Origin: Spirosoma terrae
Lineage (GTDB): Bacteria > Bacteroidota > Bacteroidia > Cytophagales > Spirosomataceae
Direction: 5' to 3'
Assembly: GCF_010435915.1 (NCBI RefSeq)
Contig: NZ_JAAFZH010000010.1
Coordinates: forward strand, 1-64,000
Length of the DNA stretch: 64,000 nt
Both the position numbers and the translations under genes were made by a program. The notes under the pieces are model-generated. The model was given only the letters and a program-made list of their open reading frames with translations. It searched no databases and was not told where the DNA came from. The first letter of the stretch is position 1; each line of letters begins with the position of its first letter. Of this stretch, positions 52,222 through 58,504 are shown in pieces.

Positions 52222-53622
52222 TCAGTTGGGAGGGAGATACAGTTCGATTTTATTGCTCTCCAGAAAGGCCGTTACCGCTTCAAAAACCTTTTGTTGCCCC
52301 CCTACATTCCAGTGTACCCGGTTGCCGGATGTTGAACTGTCGTTGGTGGTAAAGTAGGTTTCCGACGTATTGGGAAAGGCGGTACCCAAATTCAGGTAAT
52401 ACACTTGCTTTGGCCGGTTTACCTGACCGACAACCTGTTGATCGATGGCCCGCATGTACCCCGCTGTAGTCTCCCCCGTACTGCCTGATGAGCGTGGACC
52501 AGGCCCGCAAATGATCAGGGGTGAGTCGGGGTATTGAATAATCCAGTCGGAAATAAACTTGTTGACATTCGCCCGGTAAGCGGCTGTATCGGTGTCATTG
52601 GTGCCTAATACATAAAAGCCAATGGACGGCGTTCGAGTACCTCCCAGCCGATTGCCCAACCGTATTTTGTCGAAATAAACCGACGTTTGACCCGATAGTG
52701 ATTTGTCAACGAGAAAAACCCGTTGGTTTTTAACGTTCTGATACCAGGCTTTTAGCTTCCATGACCACACATCCCAACGGGACGTAATACCCTGAACAGA
52801 TGTTCCCTCTGTGTTGGAGTCGGCAAATAAATACACGTAGTAGGGTGAAGCAACATCGTTGTCCGCGCTGGCTGTATAGCCATGAAACCCAAATCGAATA
52901 GCGGCCCGTCTGGTCGTGTCTGTTTTGCCGTATAGGTTTACGGCTATCGCTCCATCCCCGCCGTATAGCACGGCATTCGCGGCATAACTACCACTACCCG
53001 TATATAACTGCACATCACCGGTATTTGGCCTACCCATACTAACACGGGCAAAAACGGGCATGGTCGTTCCGAACGTGTAATGATCAACGTACCATTTTTT
53101 TGTTAGAGGTGGGTTGAAACCGCCGAGTGAAACGGGACTCGCGTTGGTGCCGAAATTCATCGTACTACTATTGGCAACGGTCGTTGTCGCTGAAGCCGGA
53201 AACCCAGACGGGTAGGTTAACCCCGTAGACTCAACATCAAGGCCGTTAGTTCGAATTATTTCGGGTTCGGTATAATTGACCGTCCGCATTGAAGCGGCAA
53301 TGTTGTTGGTCACGTTTGATTTAAACGAGTTCACCGCCTGGTTTGACGACTGTTGACTATAAACCGTGCCGTTTTCGCCTAAAAACTTGCTATACGGAAA
53401 GTATAGGTAGGTATTATCGATCCCAACACGGACGTTGTTACCAACGGGTCCAATGCTAAACGTTGACACTGGGTATAAGTCCGGTGCTTTCGATGCCGCT
53501 GAGTCCTGAACGGCTACCATGTCACCAACCCGATACACCCGCATGGCCTTTGGCTGAAGAACCTGCGCAACCGAACACAGGGAAATAAGAGATAAAAGAC
53601 TAGTTGCCAGATATATTTTCAT
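52222..53622 (-). CDS. Secreted SGNH hydrolase inserted among tail genes
   Basis: The 466-residue product has a signal peptide (MKIYLATSLLSLISLCSVAQ), a beta-rich N-terminal half and a C-terminal SGNH-hydrolase domain. The blocks are LFADSNTEG (Ser about 269), VLGTNDTD (GxND) and NRVHWNVGGQQK (His about 437). It should be exported and act as an esterase, most likely removing acetyl groups from a surface glycan. It lies between the tail tube and the tail chaperone genes, a place where phages normally have no enzyme. A strong hairpin precedes it, and the chaperone starts 2 nt after its stop, so it shares the operon downstream. Confidence 0.8.
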   Translation of the reverse strand: MKIYLATSLLSLISLCSVAQVLQPKAMRVYRVGDMVAVQDSAASKAPDLYPVSTFSIGPVGNNVRVGIDNTYLYFPYSKFLGENGTVYSQQSSNQAVNSFKSNVTNNIAASMRTVNYTEPEIIRTNGLDVESTGLTYPSGFPASATTTVANSSTMNFGTNASPVSLGGFNPPLTKKWYVDHYTFGTTMPVFARVSMGRPNTGDVQLYTGSGSYAANAVLYGGDGAIAVNLYGKTDTTRRAAIRFGFHGYTASADNDVASPYYVYLFADSNTEGTSVQGITSRWDVWSWKLKAWYQNVKNQRVFLVDKSLSGQTSVYFDKIRLGNRLGGTRTPSIGFYVLGTNDTDTAAYRANVNKFISDWIIQYPDSPLIICGPGPRSSGSTGETTAGYMRAIDQQVVGQVNRPKQVYYLNLGTAFPNTSETYFTTNDSSTSGNRVHWNVGGQQKVFEAVTAFLESNKIELYLPPN

Positions 53623-53638
53623 GGTTTGTCGATATAAA

Positions 53639-53680
53639 ATAGGCGTTTTGGTATGGCCAATGCTATACCAAAACGCCTAT
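53639..53680 (-). terminator. Terminator after the tail tube gene
   Basis: A 16-bp perfect stem (ATAGGCGTTTTGGTAT and complement) with a 10-nt loop, followed on the minus strand by TTTATATCG. It lies between the tail tube gene and the SGNH hydrolase gene and leaves only 16 nt to the next start codon, so later genes depend on read-through or an internal promoter. Confidence 0.75.
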
Positions 53681-53691
53681 GTGAATACAGC

Positions 53692-54189
53692 TTATTCTGC
53701 CCACACAAGCGCCCCAACACCCGTTTTTTCCGGGGTTAATGCCGTGGCAGTCACCTCTAATACGAATGGATTGGCTTTGGTGAATTCACCTGTAAACCGA
53801 GCTACAACTTTGGCTCTTGGTATCGTCAACTTTAAACCTTCCTTTGGCGTTACCTTGACAGTTTGTTCCAAGCTGATAATAGATGCAGGCATGTTCCATA
53901 CACGACTACCAGCTGACCCCGTAATTTCCCCCCCAAACAATTTCTCCATTGCATCTAGGTCAGGATCAACAATCTGATACGTCAGCGCGATTGGCCCCGG
54001 TGTTTCTGTCGAATAAATTGGCTGGTCATCCTCTTCAGATCGAAATTCCGTCGTTGTCGGTTCGTCCTGATTGAGATTACAGGAGTTTTGATTTGTCTTA
54101 CCAAGAGCTTCTAACACGGTCCCTGGCCCACCGTCGTTGCCAATGGCTCCCATCTCTATCGATGATACGCCGAATGTTATTGTACCCAT
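53692..54189 (-). CDS. Major tail tube protein
   Basis: The 165-residue protein is acidic and beta-rich with no signal peptide. It shows MGTITFGVSSIEMGAIGNDG at the N-terminus, a variable charged loop (EPTTTEFRSEEDDQP) and a C-terminal IPRAKVVARFTGEFTKANPFVLEVTATAL strand pair. These are typical of tail tube proteins of long-tailed phages, which polymerise into the tail shaft. Its place after the head-tail connector genes and before a terminator, allowing high expression, fits. No sequence motif is fully diagnostic. Confidence 0.7.
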   Translation of the reverse strand: MGTITFGVSSIEMGAIGNDGGPGTVLEALGKTNQNSCNLNQDEPTTTEFRSEEDDQPIYSTETPGPIALTYQIVDPDLDAMEKLFGGEITGSAGSRVWNMPASIISLEQTVKVTPKEGLKLTIPRAKVVARFTGEFTKANPFVLEVTATALTPEKTGVGALVWAE

Positions 54190-54200
54190 TGTAGATGAAA

Positions 54201-54614
54201 TTAAAGTGATGGAAAGAATCGAAAATCAATCCGCAGATTGATGTAGTGCTGATTGGTTTCAGGCTCGGGAATGAGCGATTGATTAACCAGCCAGAACGTA
54301 TAGTCCGGCGTGGAATGCTCATTCACAACCTGTGTAGCAATAGCCGCTAATTCGTAAAGTCGTTCGGCATTAGGTACCAGCTGGGCTTTCCCGTTTTGCG
54401 GTTTGTAGGTAATGTCAGGGACATAAATGTTGACATTGGCCGTGCCCCGTTGAATCTGATCATTTGTAACAGGCAGCGAGTTGACAACGACATCTTCCAA
54501 CTTGGAATCCGTTAGTCGTACCAGCTTGTAAATACTTCCGGTAATAGCAGTCTTCAGGTTTGATCCTGATAGCCTACTATACAGAATATTAACCTGATCA
54601 AATGTCGTTTTCAT
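54201..54614 (-). CDS. Tail completion/terminator-like protein
   Basis: The 137-residue protein begins MKTTFDQVNILYSRLSGSNLKTAITGSIYKL and has a central VNIYVPDITYKPQNGKAQLVPNAERLYELAAIATQVV, ending with LRIDFRFF. The size and alternating helix-strand pattern resemble tail terminator proteins that cap the tail and join it to the head. It lies between the gp10-like gene and the tail tube gene, the usual place. Its start overlaps the previous stop by 4 nt (ATGA). Confidence 0.6.
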   Translation of the reverse strand: MKTTFDQVNILYSRLSGSNLKTAITGSIYKLVRLTDSKLEDVVVNSLPVTNDQIQRGTANVNIYVPDITYKPQNGKAQLVPNAERLYELAAIATQVVNEHSTPDYTFWLVNQSLIPEPETNQHYINLRIDFRFFPSL

Positions 54615-55078
54615 CGAGCTTTGGCAATGTCTTCTTTTAAGTCACCTAACATTTGTGGTACAATCCGTTCAGCGAGTTGCTTCGCTGAGGTAAGTACATC
54701 TAGCCCCCGGCTTTCCACCGATGCCGCGTAGTTCATGCCCGCAACGACTAGCAATACCCACCCGTCCATGTATTCCGCTACGAGTTTTTTAGCGTAGGAT
54801 TCCCCAACCAGTTTGCCATCTACCGTTGTCGGTTGGCTCCCGGTTGTTGTACGCTGAAAATCCGAATGCATTACCTGGCCATTGTGTAGGATCATGTAGC
54901 CAATTGAGTTGCGTAGATTGCCGGTCTGATCACGATATGTATTTAGCGTTCTAGCCTGATTGACACATTGTTCACCGACGTATTGAAGCGTTCGAAGAAT
55001 CAGATTTTCAATCGCCTGTTTCTTCTTTTCAAAATAGCGTCGGATGTCCTTTTGCGTTGATTTTGGCTTTATACCCAT
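54611..55078 (-). CDS. HK97 gp10-like head-tail connector
   Basis: A 155-residue protein with a basic helical N-terminus (KSTQKDIRRYFEKKKQAIENLILRTLQYVGEQCVNQART), TGNLRNSIGY in the middle and a NYAASVESRGLDVLTSAKQLAERIVPQML end. The R.QTGNLR.SIGY and YA..VE..G pattern is characteristic of the HK97 gp10-type proteins that help join head to tail. It overlaps its upstream neighbour by 10 nt. Confidence 0.75.
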   Translation of the reverse strand: MGIKPKSTQKDIRRYFEKKKQAIENLILRTLQYVGEQCVNQARTLNTYRDQTGNLRNSIGYMILHNGQVMHSDFQRTTTGSQPTTVDGKLVGESYAKKLVAEYMDGWVLLVVAGMNYAASVESRGLDVLTSAKQLAERIVPQMLGDLKEDIAKAR

Positions 55079-55389
55079 AACCGGCAGTGTAACTGATCGC
55101 GTGAAAAGCGCTTGACAATCCCCTCAACACGTAGGGTTGACCCATCGAGCACTTTGATAGATGCACCAGCCTCTATGACCGGACAGGACTTAGGCAGTTG
55201 AATCAACGTATCGTACTTGATCGTTGAGGAATCGGCCAATTGAACGGTTTGGCCACCTGTATTGGCTTCATCCCGGCAACTTGCGGTTAGCACGAATTGC
55301 GATTCACTTTCAAGGAAATTGCCTTGATTGTCTACATCGGATTCAGCAACGGCCAGCACCCATAACTGATAGGGATATTGCTTGATCAT
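55069..55389 (-). CDS. Head closure/stopper-like protein
   Basis: The 106-residue protein is a small beta-rich product beginning MIKQYPYQLWVLAVAESDVDNQGN, with YDTLIQLPKSCPVIEAGASIKVLDGSTLRVEGIVKRFSRDQLHCRLWV. The small beta-barrel look and the position between the connector adaptor and gp10-like genes suggest the head closure (stopper) protein. Identification is by position and size rather than by a motif. It overlaps its upstream neighbour by 1 nt (TAATG). Confidence 0.5.
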   Translation of the reverse strand: MIKQYPYQLWVLAVAESDVDNQGNFLESESQFVLTASCRDEANTGGQTVQLADSSTIKYDTLIQLPKSCPVIEAGASIKVLDGSTLRVEGIVKRFSRDQLHCRLWV

Positions 55390-55715
55390 TACCAGTAGTT
55401 TGAACGATCCTGAATACTTGGCGTTTTAACCAACTTATTTGGCAACCCTAGCTCATCGCATAGCATCCCGTAATACGTCGTTATGCCTGCTTTGTCCCAC
55501 TTGACCGAATACCCACCTTCCGTTACATCAGCCTTTAAAAACAGTTCGGGAATTGCCAGTGCAATAGCCTTTTTCGCCCCGAGCGCGGTTGCTGCTGAAT
55601 ACACATCTGTTCCATTTACGTTTGCATCCACTAGCAAAACGTCTAGTTCATCAGCACTTAACTCAATGTTGAAACCCGCTAATTTGCTTTCGATAAATCC
55701 CCGAACTGTTGCCAT
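55389..55715 (-). CDS. Head-tail adaptor protein
   Basis: The 108-residue protein is helical: FIESKLAGFNIELSADELDVLLVDANVNGTDVYSAATALGAKKAIALAIPELFLKADVTEGGYSVKWDKAGITTYYGMLCDELGLP. Small helical proteins of this type, placed after the capsid genes, form the adaptor ring under the portal in Bacteroidota phages. The assignment is inferred from position and composition. Confidence 0.55.
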   Translation of the reverse strand: MATVRGFIESKLAGFNIELSADELDVLLVDANVNGTDVYSAATALGAKKAIALAIPELFLKADVTEGGYSVKWDKAGITTYYGMLCDELGLPNKLVKTPSIQDRSNYW

Positions 55716-55733
55716 GTTGTGATGAGGTTGCGG

Positions 55734-55952
55734 TTATTTCGCCGGTTCTGGCTTTACAAAGGTTTCGACCAAACCTTTTGCCTTTAGTTCTTCCAAACGA
55801 TCTTCCTCCAGATCAGAGACATCCTGATCAACCAGGTACACCGTATCGTAGTCGTTTTTGTCCCGGAACTGCGAAACTACGTAGGTCTTACCTTCCTTTT
55901 TCTCAACCGGTTTTGAGTCGGTGGAGGTTGATTTGTTGCGGTTATTTGCCAT
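55734..55952 (-). CDS. Small phage protein of unknown function
   Basis: The 72-residue product starts at the ATG at 55952; an in-frame TTG at 55961 is less likely. It is highly charged (about a third Lys, Asp and Glu): MANNRNKSTSTDSKPVEKKEGKT then YVVSQFRDKNDYDTVYLVDQDVSDLEEDRLEELKAKGLVETF. The C-terminal half looks like a small folded unit. It lies between the capsid gene and the adaptor gene, where such short proteins are common, and may act in head completion. Confidence 0.6.
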   Translation of the reverse strand: MANNRNKSTSTDSKPVEKKEGKTYVVSQFRDKNDYDTVYLVDQDVSDLEEDRLEELKAKGLVETFVKPEPAK

Positions 55953-56008
55953 GATAAACAAGAAAATGTCCTGTTAGTCAAAAGACTACTAGACTATACA
56001 CAAATAGA

Positions 56009-57085
56009 TTAAGCTTGAACCTCGCCGGAATTCAGTAGGTAGACTTCAGATGAAATTACAGGGATGCAACGTGCTTGGGAGCTTGTAAACTCAGCTAACG
56101 AAGGGCGATTTTGGCGGTATTTTGAAACCAGAATATAGCCATCTGCTTTTTCATAAGTCACATTCGCAACGGGGTGAGATTCCTCAGCTAACCGTGCCGT
56201 AACTAATGTACCTACAATCTCTTCGGTGATAAAAGCGGCTACTCCTGTAGCCCACGGATCGTACGCACTACGAACACCGTCTCGCTCATACTTCACCGAA
56301 CGTTCTACGATTTCAATCGTAAATCCTAGCCGGTCTGACATAACCGTATTGATTTGATCCAGCGAAGGGGTTGGAACTTTTTCGCCTAAAAAGCCCTGCT
56401 TGAACGCATACAGCTCTTTAGCTTGGTTTGTAGCCACCAGATTATTAAACGCGGTGGGGTCCATCATAACCCGAATAATGCTATTGCCGTCGGCTTTTGC
56501 TTTTTTCTTTACCCGGTTCATGTCATCAAACGGTTTTGCCGTAGACGAATTAGACCATAGTGCTGTTACGCCGAATTTATTTTCGGTCTTAAAGCCATAG
56601 TCTACACGAACACCCGTACCGATGTTTTCAGGATCATCAATTAAAGCCTGGCCAGTTGACAATCCTTCTAAGAAGATAGCTTCATTCCGTTCGTAAACGG
56701 CCGTGATAACTTTTGGCGTATCCTCAAACACACGTTTCAGAATCGGGCCTTCCTGACCTTGCGCGGTAAGCACTTCCAGTTCAGTAAGCTGAGTTTCATT
56801 CAGCTTACGTTCCTGACCCATTTTAGGTATGTTACCCGACGCTTTAGACAGTGAATCGCGCATTTTGAGTGGCAGGCTTGAATCCATTGCCACTACATCG
56901 GCCATAACAAACGTGTTATCCGACAGAAAGCTTTCCCATTTACCCGTAACTGACGTTTCGGTTCTAAGCATTTGCTTATAGCGGTACGTCAGAGCGTTTT
57001 TGGAGTCGTTCAATTTCGTCGTGACTCCCAGTACAATCCCTTTAAAAAACTTGGTGATGTACTGTACAAATAATGATTGTTCCAT
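56009..57085 (-). CDS. Major capsid protein (HK97 fold)
   Basis: The 358-residue protein shows the pattern of HK97-type major capsid proteins close to the lambda gpE group. Features are an N-terminal helical arm (FVQYITKFFKGIVLGVTTKLN), an early E-loop-like stretch (FVMADVVAMDSSLPLKMRDSL), a spine helix region (ELEVLTAQGQEGPILKRVFEDTPKVITAVYERNEAIFLEGL) and the A-domain (IIRVMMDPTAFNNLVATNQ, LDQINTVMSDRLGFTIEIVERSV). The C-terminal AYDPWATGVAAFITEEIVGTLVTARLAEE is typical. It follows the decoration gene by 59 nt. Confidence 0.88.
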   Translation of the reverse strand: MEQSLFVQYITKFFKGIVLGVTTKLNDSKNALTYRYKQMLRTETSVTGKWESFLSDNTFVMADVVAMDSSLPLKMRDSLSKASGNIPKMGQERKLNETQLTELEVLTAQGQEGPILKRVFEDTPKVITAVYERNEAIFLEGLSTGQALIDDPENIGTGVRVDYGFKTENKFGVTALWSNSSTAKPFDDMNRVKKKAKADGNSIIRVMMDPTAFNNLVATNQAKELYAFKQGFLGEKVPTPSLDQINTVMSDRLGFTIEIVERSVKYERDGVRSAYDPWATGVAAFITEEIVGTLVTARLAEESHPVANVTYEKADGYILVSKYRQNRPSLAEFTSSQARCIPVISSEVYLLNSGEVQA

Positions 57086-57144
57086 GATGCTTTACGCCTG
57101 TAGTATCGTTTTGTGAACTAAGCTTTTACCTGTATTACAGCGAA

Positions 57145-57543
57145 TTAGTCCTGACGGAAATCGATCAGTGGCAACGCGGTTTTAACTGCCGACTGAATTG
57201 TTGCCATTGGGAATGGACACGCAGCGGGGTTGACCGTTCCCCGAACCAGAATACCCGCAAACGGCCGTTTTTTCGGAATAGAATTGATCAGAATTCCGGC
57301 ATAAACGTGATCGGCTGGCAGTGCTGCATACGCCGTAGCCCCGCCGTTCAATGGCATGGGCTTGTAGTTCTTGGTAGCGGTTTCCATGATAATAACGTGA
57401 CCCGCTTTAATGATGTCCGGCGTAAAACCGGTGACATCTAGCGTCCGCCCGCCACGTATCGACTGAAAATTGTCAACAATGACAATTGAGTCTTTAGAGG
57501 TTATGATTTCCTCCGAGTCGTTGTTAAGACTTGCTGTTGCCAT
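57145..57543 (-). CDS. Head decoration/stabilisation-like protein
   Basis: The 132-residue protein is beta-rich: VDNFQSIRGGRTLDVTGFTPDIIKAGHVIIMETATKNYKPM then HVYAGILINSIPKKRPFAGILVRGTVNPAA. The G.....V.AGIL and R..AG.LVRGTVN pattern is that of small phage head decoration proteins, which bind the capsid surface and stabilise it. It lies directly before the capsid gene in transcript order, as with lambda gpD, and starts 2 nt after the scaffold gene. Confidence 0.65.
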   Translation of the reverse strand: MATASLNNDSEEIITSKDSIVIVDNFQSIRGGRTLDVTGFTPDIIKAGHVIIMETATKNYKPMPLNGGATAYAALPADHVYAGILINSIPKKRPFAGILVRGTVNPAACPFPMATIQSAVKTALPLIDFRQD

Positions 57544-57545
57544 GA

Positions 57546-58205
57546 TTACATGATTTGACTGAGAACAGTATCGGTTTCCTCTTTGGAAGCCTGTTTTACG
57601 TCATTGCCCCCCGTGGGAACGGTTGGCTTTTTGAATTGGGCCAACCCGCTATTAGCCGAATCCTGAACCACCGATTTCAGATCTTCCGTGAGCTCACCCA
57701 TGTAGTTTGTAAAGTCCTCCTCTTTATCGAATGTCATTCGATTGAAGGCTTTTAAAACCGTCTGTTTGTAGGCTTCTGGTGCATCTTTCAGCGCCGTTTC
57801 TAACTGACTTTTACGGGTATCCGTGGCTTTACCTGTTACAATCCCGTTGACCGTCCCCGCTAATGCTTGCACATTCGTTGACAGCGTGTTTACCGTCGTA
57901 AACAGCGACTTTGCCCATTCGGGTGTTTCAGCTGGAGCCTGTTGCTGTTGAGGTTCCGGCTTGGCTGGTTCCTCTTCTTTTTTGCCCCCTTCTGCCTTCG
58001 CTTTAGTCACCGCTGTGTTGACTCGCGTGTCAACTTCACTTTGAAAAGCTTTGAGCATGGGTTCGACTGCTTTGATAGCCCCCTCGATTTCGGATTCCTC
58101 TTTTACAGTTTGTTCCAGATAAGCTAGAACCCCCTGAATTGCCTTATCACTGAACCCTAAGTTTTTGTACGCTGCCAGCAATGCGGCTAAAAGTTTGTCC
58201 TTCAT
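57546..58205 (-). CDS. Capsid scaffolding-like protein
   Basis: The 219-residue protein is helical and highly charged, with a central Pro/Gln-rich linker (KPEPQQQQAPAETPEW) between two helical parts. The first (DKLLAALLAAYKNLGFSDKAIQGVLAYLEQTVKEESEIEGAIKAVEPMLKAF) and the second (LQALAGTVNGIV to YMGELTEDLKSVV) fit internal scaffold proteins, which guide capsid assembly and then leave. It is the first gene of the head-tail operon, 31 nt downstream of a good promoter. No protease gene was found beside it. Confidence 0.6.
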   Translation of the reverse strand: MKDKLLAALLAAYKNLGFSDKAIQGVLAYLEQTVKEESEIEGAIKAVEPMLKAFQSEVDTRVNTAVTKAKAEGGKKEEEPAKPEPQQQQAPAETPEWAKSLFTTVNTLSTNVQALAGTVNGIVTGKATDTRKSQLETALKDAPEAYKQTVLKAFNRMTFDKEEDFTNYMGELTEDLKSVVQDSANSGLAQFKKPTVPTGGNDVKQASKEETDTVLSQIM

Positions 58206-58235
58206 GATGTACGGTTGCTGTGTTTAAGTCCGTGG

Positions 58236-58265
58236 CAAATATATTTCAAAGTACTTCTATTTCAA
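58236..58265 (-). promoter_or_regulatory. Promoter of the head-tail operon
   Basis: On the minus strand, TTG (58265-58263), a 19-nt spacer and TATATTTG (58243-58236) give an exact Bacteroidota-type promoter 31 nt before the scaffold start. The host sigma factor could therefore read the late operon directly. Confidence 0.7.
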
Positions 58266-58272
58266 TTACTTT
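58248..58272. repeat. 25-nt element in head-operon promoter, copy B
   Basis: This element spans the spacer and -33 region of the head promoter and matches 21 of 25 positions of the element at 51406-51430. It has AAGTAATT and AAGTACTT half-sites on the minus strand, separated by 15 nt from start to start. Confidence 0.55.
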
Positions 58273-58419
58273 CTAATAAATTTACAGCTCATAACTATCT
58301 ATCAATCAGATATTTACAGTGTTCTTAAAGCAAAAACACGCGCACTTTTGCACTCACTTTTAACCCTGCCGGATATGAACACAAATCACTGATTGACTTG
58401 GATTTACGGGATTGTATTT

Positions 58420-58479
58420 AGACAAGAATTAAGACAAAAAATTGGACATGTTTTTAGACAAAAAATTAGACGAAAAAAA
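58420..58479. repeat. 12-bp x 5 tandem repeat upstream of the exported-protein gene
   Basis: Five consecutive 12-nt units, starting at 58420, 58432, 58444, 58456 and 58468, follow the consensus AGACAAAAAATT; the second and fourth are identical, and the third is the most divergent (GGACATGTTTTT). The array ends 5 nt before the ATG of the next gene, so it covers the leader and ribosome-binding region. Confidence 0.75.
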
Positions 58480-58504
58480 ACATCATGAAAGCACGACTTT
58501 TTAA
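58448..58504 (+). other. Possible 18-codon upstream reading frame
   Basis: An ATG inside the third repeat unit opens an 18-codon frame (MFLDKKLDEKKHHESTTF) that runs over the start codon of the exported-protein gene and stops at 58502-58504. It could couple or reduce translation. It may also be chance, since the repeat is a multiple of three. Confidence 0.25.

Noticed and set aside
55962-56008. Small TAGTC/GACTA hairpin after the capsid gene as terminator
   Set aside because: Only 5 bp and no U-run, so too weak to support.
58420-58479. Tandem 12-mers as a CRISPR array
   Set aside because: There are no spacers between the units, and no cas genes are near.
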